Assembly: GCA_963556495.2 (NCBI GenBank)
Contig: OY747710.1
Location: 18,328,000-18,391,999, forward strand
DNA from: Valencia hispanica
Taxonomy: Eukaryota; Chordata; Actinopteri; Cyprinodontiformes; Valenciidae
Direction of reading: 5' to 3'
DNA length: 64,000 nucleotides
The translations under genes and the position numbers were made by a program. The notes beneath the pieces are model-generated. The model made no database searches. It had not been told where the DNA came from and saw only the letters and a list, made by a program, of their open reading frames with translations. Shown one piece after another: positions 1 through 9,400 of the stretch (its first letter is position 1; each line of letters opens with the position of its first letter).

Positions 1-1280
1 ACTGCAATGCAATTGAAAAACATTGTCTGCAACTAAGTGTTGCACATCTCATCCCTTTTTCTCCATGAACCCTCTCATTTTTTGACGGACTTATGAATAT
101 TTTACTACTACACTGCCTTTCTGACAGAACTGGAGGAAGATCCAGTTGGAAAATGGTTTTAAATCCCTCGGATTTGTGCCAGAATTTGCATTAATGCTAG
201 AAACAAGTACCAATCACATTTCATCTATTATTTCTTTGTATCACTAATTTCTATGAGTTGGTTTTATTTGTTTTTTAATTTGTTTTTGCTCTTCATTGTG
301 AACCAGGTGATGAAATGTTCATAGAAACAAACTGGGGGAAAAACACATCATTCATGTTGCAAATTCAGACAATGCTGTTCCTACTTTAAAAATGTCTATA
401 TCTTTACTGTGATTTTATTTTTCTTCTCTATACCTTAAGTCCAATGAACAAAAAGTTGTCTTTGTCTATGTGGCAAACAGTTTACCAGTCAGTTTATTTT
501 ACATCATGTCCCTTTGCCTTTATACCTTTTTCTCCTCACCTATTGTAATGGCAGTAGAGTTCCATATTAGTGGCTGTGTATTTCTTGTGATCATAAATGT
601 ATTAGATTCATGTAGTTGCTTGTGCTTCAAATTTGAACTTTTCTGCTACATAATGGCTGACATTTAAAAGGCTTTACTTCACGCTATGATGCTTGGGAGG
701 CGCTTGGATAGGCAAGGTGCCACATAAACTTGAAATGATAAAGGTTGAGTAATTGTGAAAGTGATGAAAGAAATGCATTAAATTACCAAACAAGGATTTC
801 AGTGTCAACAGACTGATCTTATCGGATCTTTCTTAGTTGAAACTGACATGCTGACTGCACTGAAGCAGAGCTGCAGTGCATTTCAATGTCAAGATTGATT
901 GTAAACTATTAGGTTCAGCAAGAGTACACCCACAACTTAGGTCCACAGGAAAATAAACACCTTTGGTTGCACTGTTTGTTCTTGTCTTATGAAGCGGTTT
1001 TAAGGAGGCATATGTATTTTAGAAACCTTAGGAGGAATAACAAGACATGTGTCTTATACACTACATACCTCAAAAATGTATACTACAAACTTTATGCTTC
1101 AACATTATGTACAAATAATTTCAAAATACTACAAATATATGCCAAAAACATTTATGTTTTACCCACATACAAAATCCAGTGCAACCATTTCAGTGGTAAC
1201 CTAACTAGTAAGTAGTATCCAGTTGTGTGTAATTTAATCTGAGTATAAATCCAGCTTTTCTGTTAGTGTCCTAGGTTTTT
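1..1280. other. AT-rich sequence without recognised gene
   Basis: Short open frames here lack splice context, domains and composition bias. I see no Ig-type exon, RNA gene or clear transposon end. Confidence 0.5.
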
Positions 1281-1505
1281 CAAAGAACATTAGGGGTCAA
1301 ACAGCATCATGAAGACCAAGGAACACACCAGACAGGTCAGAGAGAAAGTTCTAAGAAGTTTAAAGATGGGTTAGATTATAATTTCCAAAGCTTTAAGAAC
1401 GTCATAAAGGCCTGTTCAATCAATCATCTAGAAATGGAAGGACTATGGGACAATTGCAAACCTACCTAGACATGTGTTATTGCTGAAAATACAGCTCTTC
1501 TCAAA
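1281..1505 (+). mobile_element. Tc1-like transposon fragment, 5' part
   Basis: An ATG at 1309 opens a 21-codon frame (MKTKEHTRQVREKVL...) that matches the transposase N-terminus of a common fish Tc1 family, then hits a stop. The rest of what may be the same copy resumes near 3788, after later insertions. Confidence 0.55.
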
Positions 1506-1512
1506 CATAGAT

Positions 1513-2165
1513 GAAACTGAGTCTCAGAAGGCGTTTCAAGTATTTAATTCAACATGTCTGGCCAGAACATAGAGGGGACAGAGATTACTCTTACATCACC
1601 CTACCCAACCTTTCTGACCAACAGGTTAAATAGTATTCAGCTATCACTGTTTATCTCTCCAGCATGTCTCATTCAATCTTTTTGTCCAGCTCCTGGAGAA
1701 CTGGCTCATGCCAGTCTGATAGTAAAGCATGAAGCAGGTCAAAACGTCCAATAGATATCTTCACTGCAAAAACAGCACTGCTTGAAATAAGCCAAATATT
1801 CTTAAAAAGGGTCAAATGTTCTTGTTTTGAGCAAAAAAATCTGCCAATGGGGTGAGCAAAAGTTGCTTGGCTAGAATTCTTAAAACTGGCAAAGAAATCT
1901 TAGAATAAGCTTAATTTTCTTGTGGAAAACTTGCTTGTTAAGAACATTTTTTCTCTTTAGACCAAAAATAAGAAAATATTTCCAGAAAAAGGCCTTTTTA
2001 CTTTCTTGAAAATCCTTTTTTGCAGTGTTGCTGCTCTGACGTCTGTCACTCCGGTGATCTGACACATCTTTATCAGGAATGTTATGCTGGAACAATAACC
2101 TTGTTTTCCCTACCTTGTCATCCTGCCCTGGATACATTCACTAGACAGTTGAATCCTACTTAACC
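1513..2165 (-). mobile_element. Degraded LTR copy, same family as 46453-47361
   Basis: Blocks of this stretch (TATTTAATTCAACATGTCTGG; a CCAACCTTTCTGACCAACAG-like block; GTGATCTGACACAT; ATGCTGGAACAATA) match, in order, the minus-oriented LTR at 46917-47361. The copy is old, diverged and split by the element at 1762-2027. Confidence 0.6.
1762..2027. mobile_element. MITE with CACTGCAAAAA terminal repeats
   Basis: The segment starts CACTGCAAAAA and ends TTTTTGCAGTG, an 11-bp inverted repeat. It interrupts the older LTR copy and has no coding capacity. Superfamily not assigned. Confidence 0.6.
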
Positions 2166-2167
2166 TA

Positions 2168-3785
2168 CACTACCGTTCAAAAGTTTGGGGTCACCCAAAC
2201 AATTTTGTGTTTTCCATGAAAAGTCACACTTATTCACCACCATACGTTGTGAAATGAATAGAAAATAGAGTCAAGACATTGACAAGGTTAGAAATAATGA
2301 TTTGTATTTGAAATAAGATTTTTTTTACATCAAACTTTGCTTTCGTCAAAGAATCCTCCATTTGCAGCAATTACAGCATTGCAGACCTTTGGCATTCTAG
2401 CTGTTAATTTGTTGAGGTAATCTGGAGAAATTGCACCCCACGCTTCTAGAAGCAGCTCCCACAATTTGGATTGGTTGGATGGGCACTTCTTGCGTACCAT
2501 ACGGTCAAGCTGCTCCCACAACAGCTCAATGGGGTTCAAATCTGGTGACTGCGCTGGCCACTCCATTACCGATAGAATACCAGCTGCCTGCTTCTTCTCT
2601 AAATAGTTCTTGCACAATTTGGAGGTGTGTTTTGGGTCATTGTCCTGTTGTAGGATGAAATTGGCTCCAATCAAGCGCTGTCCACTGGGTATGGCATGGC
2701 GTTGCAAAATGGAGTGATAGCCTTCCTTATTCAGAATCCCTTTTACCCTGTACAAATCTCCCACCTTACCAGCACCAAAGCAACCCCAGACCATCACATT
2801 ACCTCCACCATGCTTAACAGATGGCGTCAGGCATTCTTCCAGCCTCTTTTCAGTTGTTCTGCGTCTCACAAACGTTCTTCTTTGTGATCCAAACACCTCA
2901 AACTTGGATTCATCCGTCCACAACACTTTTTTCCAGTCTTCCTCTGTCCAATGTCTGTGTTCTTTTGCCCATCTTAATCTTTTTCTTTTATTGGCCAGTC
3001 TCAGATATGGCTTTTTCTTTGCCACTCTGCCCTGAAGCCCAGAATCCCGCAGCCGCCTCTTCACTGTAGATGTTGACACTGGTGTTTTGCGGGTACTATT
3101 TAATGAAGATGCCAGTTGGGGACCTGTGAGGCGTCTGTTTCTCAAACTAGAGACTCTAATGTACTTATCTTCTTGCTCAGTTGTGCAACGCGGCCTCCCA
3201 CTTCTTTTTCTACTCTGGTTAGAGCCTGTTTGTGCTGTCCTCTGAAGGGAGTAGTACACACCGTTGTAGGAAATCTTCAATTTCTTAGCAATTTCTCGCA
3301 TGGAATAGCCTTCATTTCTAAGAACAAGAATAGACTGTTGAGTTTCAGATGAAAGTTCTCTTTTTCTGGCTATTTTGAGCGTTTAATTGACCCCACAAAT
3401 GTGATGCTCCAGAAACTCAATCTGCTCAAAGGAAGGTCAGTTTTGTAGCTTCTGTACCGAGCTAAACTGTTTTCAGATGTGTGAACATGATTGCACAAGG
3501 GTTTTCTAATCATCAATTAGCCTTCTGAGCCAATGAGCAAACACATTGTACCATTAGAACACTGGAGTGATAGTTGCTGGAAATGGGCCTCTATACACCT
3601 ATGTAGATATTGCACCAAAAACCAGACATTTGCAGCTAGAATAGTCATTTACCACATTAGCAATGTATAGAGTGTATTTCTTTAAAGTTAAGACTAGTTT
3701 AAAGTTATCTTCATTGAAAAGTACAGTGCTTTTCCTTCAAAAATAAGGACATTTCAATGTGACCCCAAACTTTTGAACGGTAGTG
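2168..3785 (-). mobile_element. Near-complete Tc1/mariner element with 27-bp TIRs
   Basis: The ends are inverted copies of CACTACCGTTCAAAAGTTTG followed by GGGTCAC, flanked by TA on both sides (2166-2167 and 3786-3787), the Tc1/mariner target duplication. The 1.6-kb body holds one long transposase frame on the minus strand. The matching ends and open frame suggest a fairly young insertion. Confidence 0.92.
2330..3373 (-). CDS. Tc1/mariner transposase, DD38E type, start codon lost
   Basis: Transposase of the surrounding element, cutting and joining DNA at the terminal repeats. The frame is open from 3373 to the stop at 2330. It has an N-terminal helix-turn-helix region (EIAKKLKIS.. VYYSLQ), a GRPR hinge, and catalytic residues in WTDESKFE, QQDNDPKH and NPIELLWEQLD. 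There are 38 residues between the second Asp and the Glu, not the 34 usual for Tc1, which points to the DD38E sibling family (published as Intruder, as I recall). The first Met in the frame is at 3301, but homology-like sequence (ARKRELSSETQQS) continues upstream to an ATA at 3371-3373, where a start ATG would be expected. The frame is therefore almost intact, but its natural start seems lost. Confidence 0.88.
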   Translation of the reverse strand: MARKRELSSETQQSILVLRNEGYSMREIAKKLKISYNGVYYSLQRTAQTGSNQSRKRSGRPRCTTEQEDKYIRVSSLRNRRLTGPQLASSLNSTRKTPVSTSTVKRRLRDSGLQGRVAKKKPYLRLANKRKRLRWAKEHRHWTEEDWKKVLWTDESKFEVFGSQRRTFVRRRTTEKRLEECLTPSVKHGGGNVMVWGCFGAGKVGDLYRVKGILNKEGYHSILQRHAIPSGQRLIGANFILQQDNDPKHTSKLCKNYLEKKQAAGILSVMEWPAQSPDLNPIELLWEQLDRMVRKKCPSNQSKLWELLLEAWGAISPDYLNKLTARMPKVCNAVIAANGGFFDESKV

Positions 3786-3787
3786 TA

Positions 3788-4175
3788 CATTGGAATATTC
3801 CTGCAACACATGGTAGACCAACTAAAATGATCCAGTTGAGCATGGAGATTGCAAAAAAATGGCAGGAAAGTCATGGAAAAAAAACTGTTGGAGGCTAAGA
3901 AGGAGTAGAGACTGCGGCGGATGTTCACCTTCCAGCTTGACAAGAGACCCTAAACATACACCCAGAGTTACAATTGTGTGGTTCAGTTTAAAGGATGTTC
4001 ATACATTACAGTCGCCACAGCAAGCTGTGGCTCTGGAGCCAAAAGTGGCTATTTGGATCTTCCAGAATGGGTCTTAATAACTTTGGCTAAGAATTATAAC
4101 CAGTTTTTAAACATAGATATAATTAGAAAAGCACTCACAGAGCACAGACCGCCACCAAGGCAGCTCAGCTTGTGA
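3788..4175 (+). mobile_element. Tc1-like transposon fragment, 3' part
   Basis: GGATGTTCACCTTCCAGC followed by GACCCTAAACATACA corresponds to the transposase QQDNDPKHT block. This is probably the continuation of the fragment at 1281-1505, split by the LTR and DD38E insertions. A related relic lies at 59500-59800. Confidence 0.5.
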
Positions 4176-4980
4176 TCTAATTCTAACTTTTTTTTTTTTT
4201 TACATGACAACATACCTTTTGCAGCTGGATTCACTCTATTTTAGTTGAGTGGTTATTCATTAAAATCCCGTTTTTAGTAATGGCTGTTGTCCAGTCACCC
4301 CCAAATTCTAATCACTTGTTCATGGTCTTATTACAAACATTTACTGAAAATTTAATCAAAATCCACCAACAATTTTTTTTAAGCTATCTTGCTAACACAC
4401 AGACAAACAAACAAACAAAACCTGCCCAAAAACATAACCTCCTTGGCAGAGGTAATAACAGCTTTCAGATTTTTATATAAAAAAGATTGTATAGATCTGT
4501 ATATCATTTTAGTCACCCCACCGTAAAATGCCAAAATTGTTTAAATTCTGACTGATTAAAGCAACAACAGTCTTGAATTCAATACTTTGTGGTGAATCCA
4601 TTACAGAGCTGATGATGTGACAAGTGGATCTGTAACCATGATCAAATTTAAAACGTATCCTGGAGCAAAAACTTGTTCGGCTTCAGAGCTTCAAAGCAAG
4701 TCTTTAAAATCTACAAGTTACATAGGCACACCATTTTTTAATGTAACTGATGATTGCAATGTTCAAACATCAAGGTGATACAATATCAGGTTAGGTATTT
4801 TATTAAAATAATCTCTCAGGTCTCAGATTTCAGGTCAGTCTAATGGAATGCTCCTGTTTTCTCTCAGCTACAAGCTATTACTCACCTAGATAAGATTTCT
4901 TGGCAAGTATTCATGTCCCTTCTTTAAACTGATGGGTGGGACAAGCTTCATCCTGCTGGCAGGGGATGAATGTGCTATGG
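4176..4980. other. Upstream spacer of the chemokine gene
   Basis: AT-rich single-copy-looking sequence with no exon I can support. It contains the upstream control region of the gene starting at 5125, but no factor site stands out by eye. Confidence 0.4.
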
Positions 4981-5009
4981 GTGAAATTACAGGCACAAAC
5001 ACCAACCTT

Positions 5010-5016
5010 TATAAAG
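5010..5016 (+). promoter_or_regulatory. TATA box of CXCL17-like gene
   Basis: TATAAAG lies 109 bp before the ATG at 5125. A start about 30 bp downstream would give a 5' leader of roughly 85 bases. Confidence 0.6.
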
Positions 5017-5124
5017 AGCGAGGTAGACTGAAGTAGCTCTTATTTGTCTTTCTGGAACTGAAGTTTTGTGCATCAGCTGGATTTCTTTTACCGACCAAAC
5101 TGAAGATTCTGACTTCACTACAAC

Positions 5125-5188
5125 ATGGGGCTGAGACTGATTTTGCTGCTTGGGCTTGGACTGCTCATTCTGATTGACTGTGGCCAAG
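5125..5188 (+). CDS. cxcl17: CXCL17-like exon 1, signal peptide
   Basis: Twenty-one codons plus one base, ending CAAG before donor GTAGCT. Almost all residues are hydrophobic; likely cleavage is near Gly20-Gln21. Confidence 0.75.
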
Positions 5189-5833
5189 GTAGCTATAAAC
5201 TATATATAAAGAAATTATAATCCTTTTAAATCTTCGTTGTGTTCTTTTGAGATGCTTTATTATATATATATATTTTTTTTCGCTTCAAAGGTCTTCCAAA
5301 GACTAATGAAAAGTCGGCGATTGCCAGGGCAAATACTGATGGTGTGCAGGCTTGATTTTATTAAATCTCAATTTCTTTTTTTCTTTTTTAGTTTGCGTAA
5401 CTTTATAAAAGTTTTCAAAACTTATTTGTTACAGACATTTCTGTTGGAGGAAACACCCCGAGACACAAAAAAAGACTCTGTGACTGTGAAGGTAAAAAAG
5501 TCTCATGGAAGACCGATACTACAAATAAAGTATGTTAACCTAATCCATTATTGTTTCATTTTTCCCCTGGGTCATGTTGCAACAGGAAGGGGGTCGAGCA
5601 ACGCAGTTTGCCATTGCAACCCTGGAAAATGTGAGTTCTTCACAGTTTATTATAAATACAAAATGAACGATATGATTTTAAGAGTTCTGCAAATAAATGG
5701 CTTGTTTGCCCTGTTTGCTTTATTTCTTAAACTAGGGAAAATCCGGTGCAACTTGGAAAAATTTAAGAATAACAAGAGGTGCAAGTCTTTCTTCAAACAT
5801 GCCAAATCCTCTCGTCTCTCTGTCCCTATGTGA
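5125..5833 (+). CDS. cxcl17: CXCL17-like chemokine, four exons, 87 aa
   Basis: Likely a small secreted chemoattractant. Exons are 5125-5188, 5435-5491, 5586-5630 and 5736-5833; all introns are GT-AG and phase 1, and the joined frame ends at TGA 5831-5833. Residues 1-21 are a signal peptide (MGLRLILLLGLGLLILIDCGQ). The mature part is basic, with cysteines at 37 and 39 (CDC), 49 and 51 (CHC), 60 and 71. It ends RLSVPM. Mammalian CXCL17 also has four coding exons, a CxC-CxC-C-C order, a basic body and a C-terminal x-Pro-x (Leu-Pro-Leu in human) needed to activate GPR25, as I recall the literature. The ATG has A at -3 and G at +4. The neighbour is a CEACAM-like gene, as in mammals. Overall identity to mammalian CXCL17 is low, so orthology is inferred from architecture and synteny. 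Another divergent CXC-type chemokine is the main alternative. Confidence 0.72.
5435..5491 (+). CDS. cxcl17: CXCL17-like exon 2, first CxC motif
   Basis: Acceptor TTACAG, donor GTAAAA. It encodes a Gly/Asn stretch, a basic HKKR patch and CDC. Confidence 0.7.
5586..5630 (+). CDS. cxcl17: CXCL17-like exon 3, second CxC motif
   Basis: Acceptor TTGCAACAG, donor GTGAGT. Encodes RGSSNAVCHCNPGK. Confidence 0.7.
5736..5833 (+). CDS. cxcl17: CXCL17-like exon 4, C-terminal Val-Pro-Met
   Basis: Acceptor AAACTAG. Encodes WKIRCNLEKF, the last cysteine (RCKSFFKH) and the terminal SRLSVPM before TGA. Confidence 0.72.
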
Positions 5834-5999
5834 GCAACAATACTTCCTTGTGGCATATACGATAATAATCATGCATGGATATCTAATAATATTATAATAT
5901 TTTAATTTTTTTGCATTCAAATTTTACATTTAAACAAAGTGCTTGATACATTTTGCAGACAGGCTTTCTAAGTTACTACAAAATTGTTATAACCTCTTG

Positions 6000-6005
6000 A
6001 ATAAA
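6000..6005 (+). terminator. Poly(A) signal of CXCL17-like gene
   Basis: AATAAA, 167 bases after the stop codon, followed by a T-rich stretch. Confidence 0.6.
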
Positions 6006-6027
6006 CTCTCTATAATCAATGTTTCTG

Positions 6028-6033
6028 TTTATT
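6028..6033 (-). terminator. Poly(A) signal of CEA-like gene
   Basis: AATAAA on the minus strand (TTTATT on plus), about 370 bases past the stop at 6403-6405. It lies only 22 bases beyond the chemokine gene's own signal on the opposite strand. Confidence 0.5.
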
Positions 6034-6402
6034 TTGACGATTAGCAAGTTAAAACTAGTGAATAATTGTGTATTAAAAATACCCTAAATCAAATATGATT
6101 TCAATAATAAGTTGGTTAACTAAGAAAAATATCAAGTATTAAGTGTTGAAAATATAGTAATTTCTTTTGAACAAAGGCTAGGATTGCACTCATGACTCTC
6201 ATTGTAAAACAGTAAAGACATGCCTTGTACTATGGCTATACTACCTCAGCAAGTAATAACATTTATAACAGTGATAGAGCTGGAAAAACATAGATTATTT
6301 AACATTCACCTAAAAATATAGAGCATGATGTATTATTGCAGTAGCTATTGTGAGATTGTTGTTGAAGAGTATAGAGGTAGCAAGTGGTCAGTCAGGCTGG
6401 AC

Positions 6403-6491
6403 TCAAAGGAACAACAGGTGGGTAAAGAAAGAACACAGACCCATTAGCAGCAAAGCTCCTTTGTTTGGGGTGAAGCTCGCAGAGGCATGAT
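6403..6491 (-). CDS. CEA-like exon 15: GPI-attachment tail
   Basis: Acceptor TTGTATCAG. 29 residues in the phase left by exon 14: a small-residue stretch (DHASAS) suited to an omega site, a short polar spacer, then GALLLMGLCSFFTHLLFL and TGA. No charged residues follow the hydrophobic run, as expected for a GPI signal and not for a membrane receptor. Confidence 0.72.
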
Positions 6492-9400
6492 CTGATACAA
6501 ACAAAAATGAAAATTAAACACACATTGTTAGAAGATTAAGAAATAAGAAAAACATGTTACTCATATCATGTGTTGTGTGATAAGTGTTCAAACATTTTTA
6601 CTATCATATGTGATAAAATTATAATCTATAGAGAAGTCTTTACAAATAACACAATTCAAATCCTGAATTATTCTCATTAAAATTAACCTTTTAAGCATTT
6701 CTAGTCACGATTATTTAGAAACATTTTCTGGTGACACCACCTTGATAAAAACAATATAAGAAGGTTGAGGCAAGTAAGATTTACTAACCTTCAATAGCAA
6801 ACATTTTGCTTTGCATCATTGTGATGTTTGTCACTGGGTTCTTTGCAATGCATGTGAATTTTCCTTCTTTTCCTGTGTTTGCAACGAAATTGATAGTAGA
6901 TCCATTCCCAAGAGGTGTTGTTGAAATATTGAAGAACCATTGGAAGACACACTCTGGTTGAGAGTCAGCAGTGCATTTCAGAGACACAGTGGCACCATCT
7001 TTTCCTTTCTCGGGACCAGTGATGTACACATTCAAAGGACCATCTGCAAATAGAAGGAACATGTTCATTAGTGTTAAATACAGTGAATTATTAATGTAAT
7101 TTAGTTTTTGCTGAGAAATTCCTAAAATTACTCTAAATTTCCATCTTTAAATCCAAATATGGTATGATTATATACACCAACAAGCCAATTCATTTGGCAT
7201 GGCTGTTCAATTGCTTAACGCAAAACGTAAATCAGTTAAAACCACATGGCTGGAGCAACCCAGTGCACTCAAGCATCTAGACATGGTTCCTACTAAAAAT
7301 CATAATGGTGTAGAGAGGGGATTTAAATAACATGATTGATGGTGCCAGACTGGCTGGCTGGTGAGTACTTCAGAAACATCTGATCTATTAAGATTAACAC
7401 ACCCACTTGATTTCTCTGGTTTACAGGGAAAAGAGAAGATTCCTTGTTTATGTCAGAGGAGACTGGACAGACCAGTTTAGAACAATAGAAAGGAAACTAT
7501 CTCAAAAAACCATAACCAAGTACAAACTGCTAGTTACACGGAAGGTATGTGGAATACCTTTTCTGAAGGCTCGACACATCAAACCTTACAGCGGGGTGAT
7601 GCATCATGTCGAAAAAGGCTAACACATCTCAAACAGGTTTTAAGCCTGACACGGAGTTCGCCGTACTCTAATGGCCTCCACAGACAACAAATCTCAATCT
7701 ACTGGAGCACCTTTTGGGATGTGGAAGAACAGGAGTTTCGCATCATAGCGGGCAACCCACAACTCTACAACAACTGCACAATGCTTTTAGTTGGATTTGG
7801 ACCAAAATTTAGAAAGATGATTGCTGGCACCTTTTTTAAATACTGTATATTCCTTAAAGAATGAAGTCTGTTTAAAAGATAAAAAGGTTTTACCTTGTAC
7901 TGGTGAGGTGTACCTAATTATTTATTTAGCGTGTGTGAATACCAAATTCAAGCTGTTCATGATCCAACATTTAAAAATAATTAACATTTTACCAAAAGGT
8001 TATAAAAACACTCTACTTTCAAAAGGTACTTACAGTTTACAAGGAGTGTGTACTGTGGACTCTTATGATGAGCAGCTTTATTGGTAGCTACACACTGATA
8101 GGTCCCATTATTCTGTCTTGTCAACGGAGTGAAATGTAGCTTATTTTTTTCTATAATATACTTGGATGAGTTTGGGTAGGAGTTGTTCATGTTGAGCTGC
8201 ATGCCATCTTTCAACCAGTAGATGGTGTCATAGGGCCCGACAATTTGACACAGGAGGGTAAAGTTTTTATTGTTTATTGGAGTTGTGTTGCCTTGGGTCA
8301 TCACTGACTCTATTGCCTCTGTAAATACAAAAGAGTCAAAAAGGTGGGAGATATATGGAGCTTTAGCATCATAAACAACATTATTTGATGTTGATTTCAT
8401 ATTTCCATAAATCAGGTTAAAATGTCTATTTCTTTATTCTTCACTTTAAGATTTCATACCTATAACGGTGAGCATGGTAGAGTTTGTGCTGTTTTTTCCT
8501 GTCACATAATTGTGGGCCATACATGTGTATTTGCCACTCATGTTGAAAGATAGAGGCCCAACTATAAGCTTTGAGGTATTTGCCACCAAAGAGTTATTGA
8601 ACCACCAAGTGTAGTTACTGGAAGGCATTGATGTGGCAGAGCAGTAGAAAACCGCGTCACGTCCTTTTTCCCCAAAACCTGAGCCATTAATGATGGGTTT
8701 GTCTGGTCCAACTGCAAAACATCAACAATCTGATTGTTAATTTCTTTTTTTCCCCCTGAAATTGATATTTACATACACTGCGTTGAAAAGAAGACAATTT
8801 TTTTAAAGTAAGCTCTTTGTTTTTTTGTTGCTTTTTGCTCAGTAAAGAAAGCAAAAGTGTTCTCTCTCTTACTATTCTGGCATTTAGCAAATAAAAATGT
8901 TTTTGTAATCCTAATTGAGCCAAAAAGGACATGTTTAACCTGCCATGTTGTCCGACAGAGAGAGAAGGGGGGGCAATCATATATCTTTTTTCAACAGTGC
9001 ATGTAAACATCTGTTTTCGGCTGTATTTAACTTTGGATCAAGCAAAACAGAATAAAAATGGTTAGTACTTGAATGCATAAATTATATAAACAATACACTT
9101 ACAGTTGACATGAAGCATGTAAGCTGTGCTGGTCAGGTTTTCAACAGCATTGATAGCCATGCATTTGTAGTTTCCAGCATCATAACGATCCACTGGCATA
9201 AACATGACTGTCTTGTTGTTCATAGAGAAAACAGTGCTGTTGTCTGGATGCAGTTTTTCACCATTTTTCATCCAGTAAATATGATCAATAGTTCCAGTTC
9301 CAGTGCAATTTAACGCATACGAGTAATGTTCCACAGCAGGAGATGTTGATACGTCTATTCGTACTTGTTTAATTGGAGCTGAAAAAGAGGCAGGAGACAT

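Noticed and set aside
5237..5833. A single 198-residue open frame over the chemokine locus
   Set aside because: It reads straight through introns. The four-exon model gives a signal peptide and consistent phase-1 junctions; the long frame is chance plus exon 4.
9110..9313. Plus-strand frames opposite the Ig exons
   Set aside because: Antisense shadows of well-supported Ig domains.
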